A DNA stretch of 64,000 bases from Roseburia lenta (GTDB lineage: Bacteria > Bacillota > Clostridia > Lachnospirales > Lachnospiraceae): assembly GCF_014287435.1 (NCBI RefSeq), contig NZ_JACOPG010000003.1, forward strand, positions 434,001-498,000. Direction: 5' to 3'. Under the pieces are notes generated by a model, which saw only the letters and a program-made list of their open reading frames with translations, ran no database searches and was not told where the DNA came from. Below are positions 62,975 through 64,000 of the stretch, in pieces. Position numbers and translations under genes: made by a program. The stretch's first letter is position 1. The number at the start of each line of letters is the position of its first letter.

Positions 62975-64000
62975 ATGCAATACGAAGAAATTATCGAAAT
63001 CATACAATCAAAAAGAAGATTTGGAAAGGCATATGGAAGAGATGTGACCGCGGAAATGATGGAACGTTTAGAACATCCGGAAACGGGCATGAAAATCATT
63101 CATATTGCCGGAACCAATGGAAAAGGATCAACGGCAGCATTTGTAAGTAGTATATTACATGCTGCCGGTTTTGTTGTAGGAAGATTTACATCACCACATC
63201 TGATCCGCTTTACAGAACGTATCGTTGTTGACGGAGAAGAAATTGGAAAAGATGATGTCATACGATTAGGAGAACGTGTGTTAGCACTTCCGATGAGACA
63301 GGAAACAACGATGTTTGATTTGTGCCTGGGAATGGCAGTGCTATATTTTAAAGAGAAGAATTGTGACTTCGTTGTTTTAGAAACGGGACTCGGTGGGGCG
63401 AAAGATTCGACTGCGGGATTATCAGTTGTTCCTGAGGTTTGTGCGTTTACAAATATTGGATATGATCATACGGCAATTCTTGGAAATACCATAGAAGAAA
63501 TTGCAGCGGAAAAAGCCGGGATTTTGAAAAAAGGTACCCATGCTGTTCTTGGAATTATGGATGAAAAAGCAGCGGATGTGATAAAAAAACAGGCGGAGAT
63601 TTTGGATGTCCCCATTACAAATGTGGATAACTTGTTGACAAAAATCTCAACCTACGAAATACCGCTAAACGGCGTATTTCAGAGGGCTAACGCCACATTG
63701 GCTGTGGGGGTAGTGGAAACATTATTCAATAACCATTGTGGATATCTCGGGGATAACTTTTTGTCGAAAAAAGAGGAAATCATTCGACAAGGGTTAGCGG
63801 AAGCCAAGTGGCCAGGACGAATGGAGGTTTTGTCCGAAAAACCGTATGTTTTGGCAGATGGAGCTCATAATCCACAAGGAGTTGAAGCGTTATTCAACTC
63901 ACTAAAAAATATGTTTCCGGATGAAAAATTTGTCTTTTTGGTAGGAGTTATGGCAGATAAGGACTACAGAGCCATGATGCGGACCATGTATCCGCTGGCG
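62975..64000 (+). CDS. folC: Folylpolyglutamate synthase (partial, runs off the window)
   Basis: The reading frame is open from the ATG at 62975 to the window end, giving 342 residues. It matches FolC/dihydrofolate synthase of the Mur ligase superfamily. The P-loop IAGTNGKGST is at about 38-47, followed by RFTSPHL, the ETGLGG motif near 136, NIGYDHTAILG near 160 and WPGRME...ADGAHNP near 280-300. The C-terminal region is lost at the edge. The enzyme adds glutamates to folates for retention in the cell. There is no strong ribosome site, so translation probably couples to degV five bases upstream. The region is somewhat A/T-richer than the preceding genes. Confidence 0.9.
   Translation, partial: MQYEEIIEIIQSKRRFGKAYGRDVTAEMMERLEHPETGMKIIHIAGTNGKGSTAAFVSSILHAAGFVVGRFTSPHLIRFTERIVVDGEEIGKDDVIRLGERVLALPMRQETTMFDLCLGMAVLYFKEKNCDFVVLETGLGGAKDSTAGLSVVPEVCAFTNIGYDHTAILGNTIEEIAAEKAGILKKGTHAVLGIMDEKAADVIKKQAEILDVPITNVDNLLTKISTYEIPLNGVFQRANATLAVGVVETLFNNHCGYLGDNFLSKKEEIIRQGLAEAKWPGRMEVLSEKPYVLADGAHNPQGVEALFNSLKNMFPDEKFVFLVGVMADKDYRAMMRTMYPLA

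Overview
The window looks like chromosomal DNA of a spore-forming, anaerobic gut-type Firmicute, most probably a Lachnospiraceae member. The evidence is a SCIFF peptide with its radical-SAM maturase, a SecD-SecF fusion, SpoIIR and a Ger(x)C-type germination fragment, DUF1934, TIGR04086-type and DUF5721-type proteins, a Csp-like S8 protease, and strong AGGAGG ribosome binding sites throughout. Base composition is moderate over most of the window and clearly more A/T-rich between about 33.2 and 40.5 kb. I saw no rRNA, tRNA, CRISPR array, insertion sequence or prophage.

Layout. 1-2.2 kb: sporulation/germination genes and two small conserved proteins. 2.3-6.7 kb: TIGR04086-type membrane protein, SCIFF peptide, SCIFF maturase and SecDF. 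6.7-11.5 kb: housekeeping glyA and serS, and an EF-G paralogue. 11.7-14.8 kb: a two-component system. 14.8-21.3 kb: a glycoside locus with an AraC regulator divergent from a GPH-type sugar symporter, an esterase and a cytoplasmic GH3 with permuted domains. 21.6-32.5 kb: a self-contained lactose/cellobiose-type PTS locus containing a LevR-like regulator, IIA, IIB, IIC, a GH1 phospho-beta-glucosidase, its own HPr and Enzyme I, then a secreted permuted GH3. 32.5-35.0 kb: a TetR repressor divergent from a multi-pass membrane protein with palindromic candidate operators, then a C-GCAxxG-C-C protein and a zinc-ribbon protein. 35.0-37.5 kb: aroD divergent from aroK and a YdiB-like aroE, a possible quinate/shikimate entry module. 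37.5-40.4 kb: an A/T-rich accessory stretch with an MntA/HepT-type pair, a HTH/repeat protein and a membrane-anchored protein. 40.5-45.8 kb: typA, a tandem-OB-fold protein, a cobalamin adenosyltransferase, and a lysine-riboswitch-controlled dapA-dapB operon. 46-50.9 kb: MarR/TauE, an alpha/beta hydrolase, an MFS transporter with a GDPD, and MgtC. 50.9-58.9 kb: a colinear run of clpX, an HD-GYP-REC protein, a seven-TM hybrid kinase, a Csp-like S8 protease and a DUF5721 protein. 59-64 kb: cold-shock protein, M18 aminopeptidase, a transglutaminase-like lipoprotein, DegV and a folC cut by the window end.

The strongest themes are carbohydrate use (two glycoside loci that could pass sugars from the secreted GH3 through the PTS to the GH1), a signalling operon coupling a hybrid kinase to c-di-GMP turnover, and a small A/T-rich accessory region. 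The best candidates for less-described biology are the LevR-like regulator whose sigma-54 and ATPase motifs are degenerate, the TetR/membrane-protein pair with matched palindromes, and the HTH/membrane-protein pair at 38.4-40.4 kb. None of these is proven to be a new system from sequence alone.
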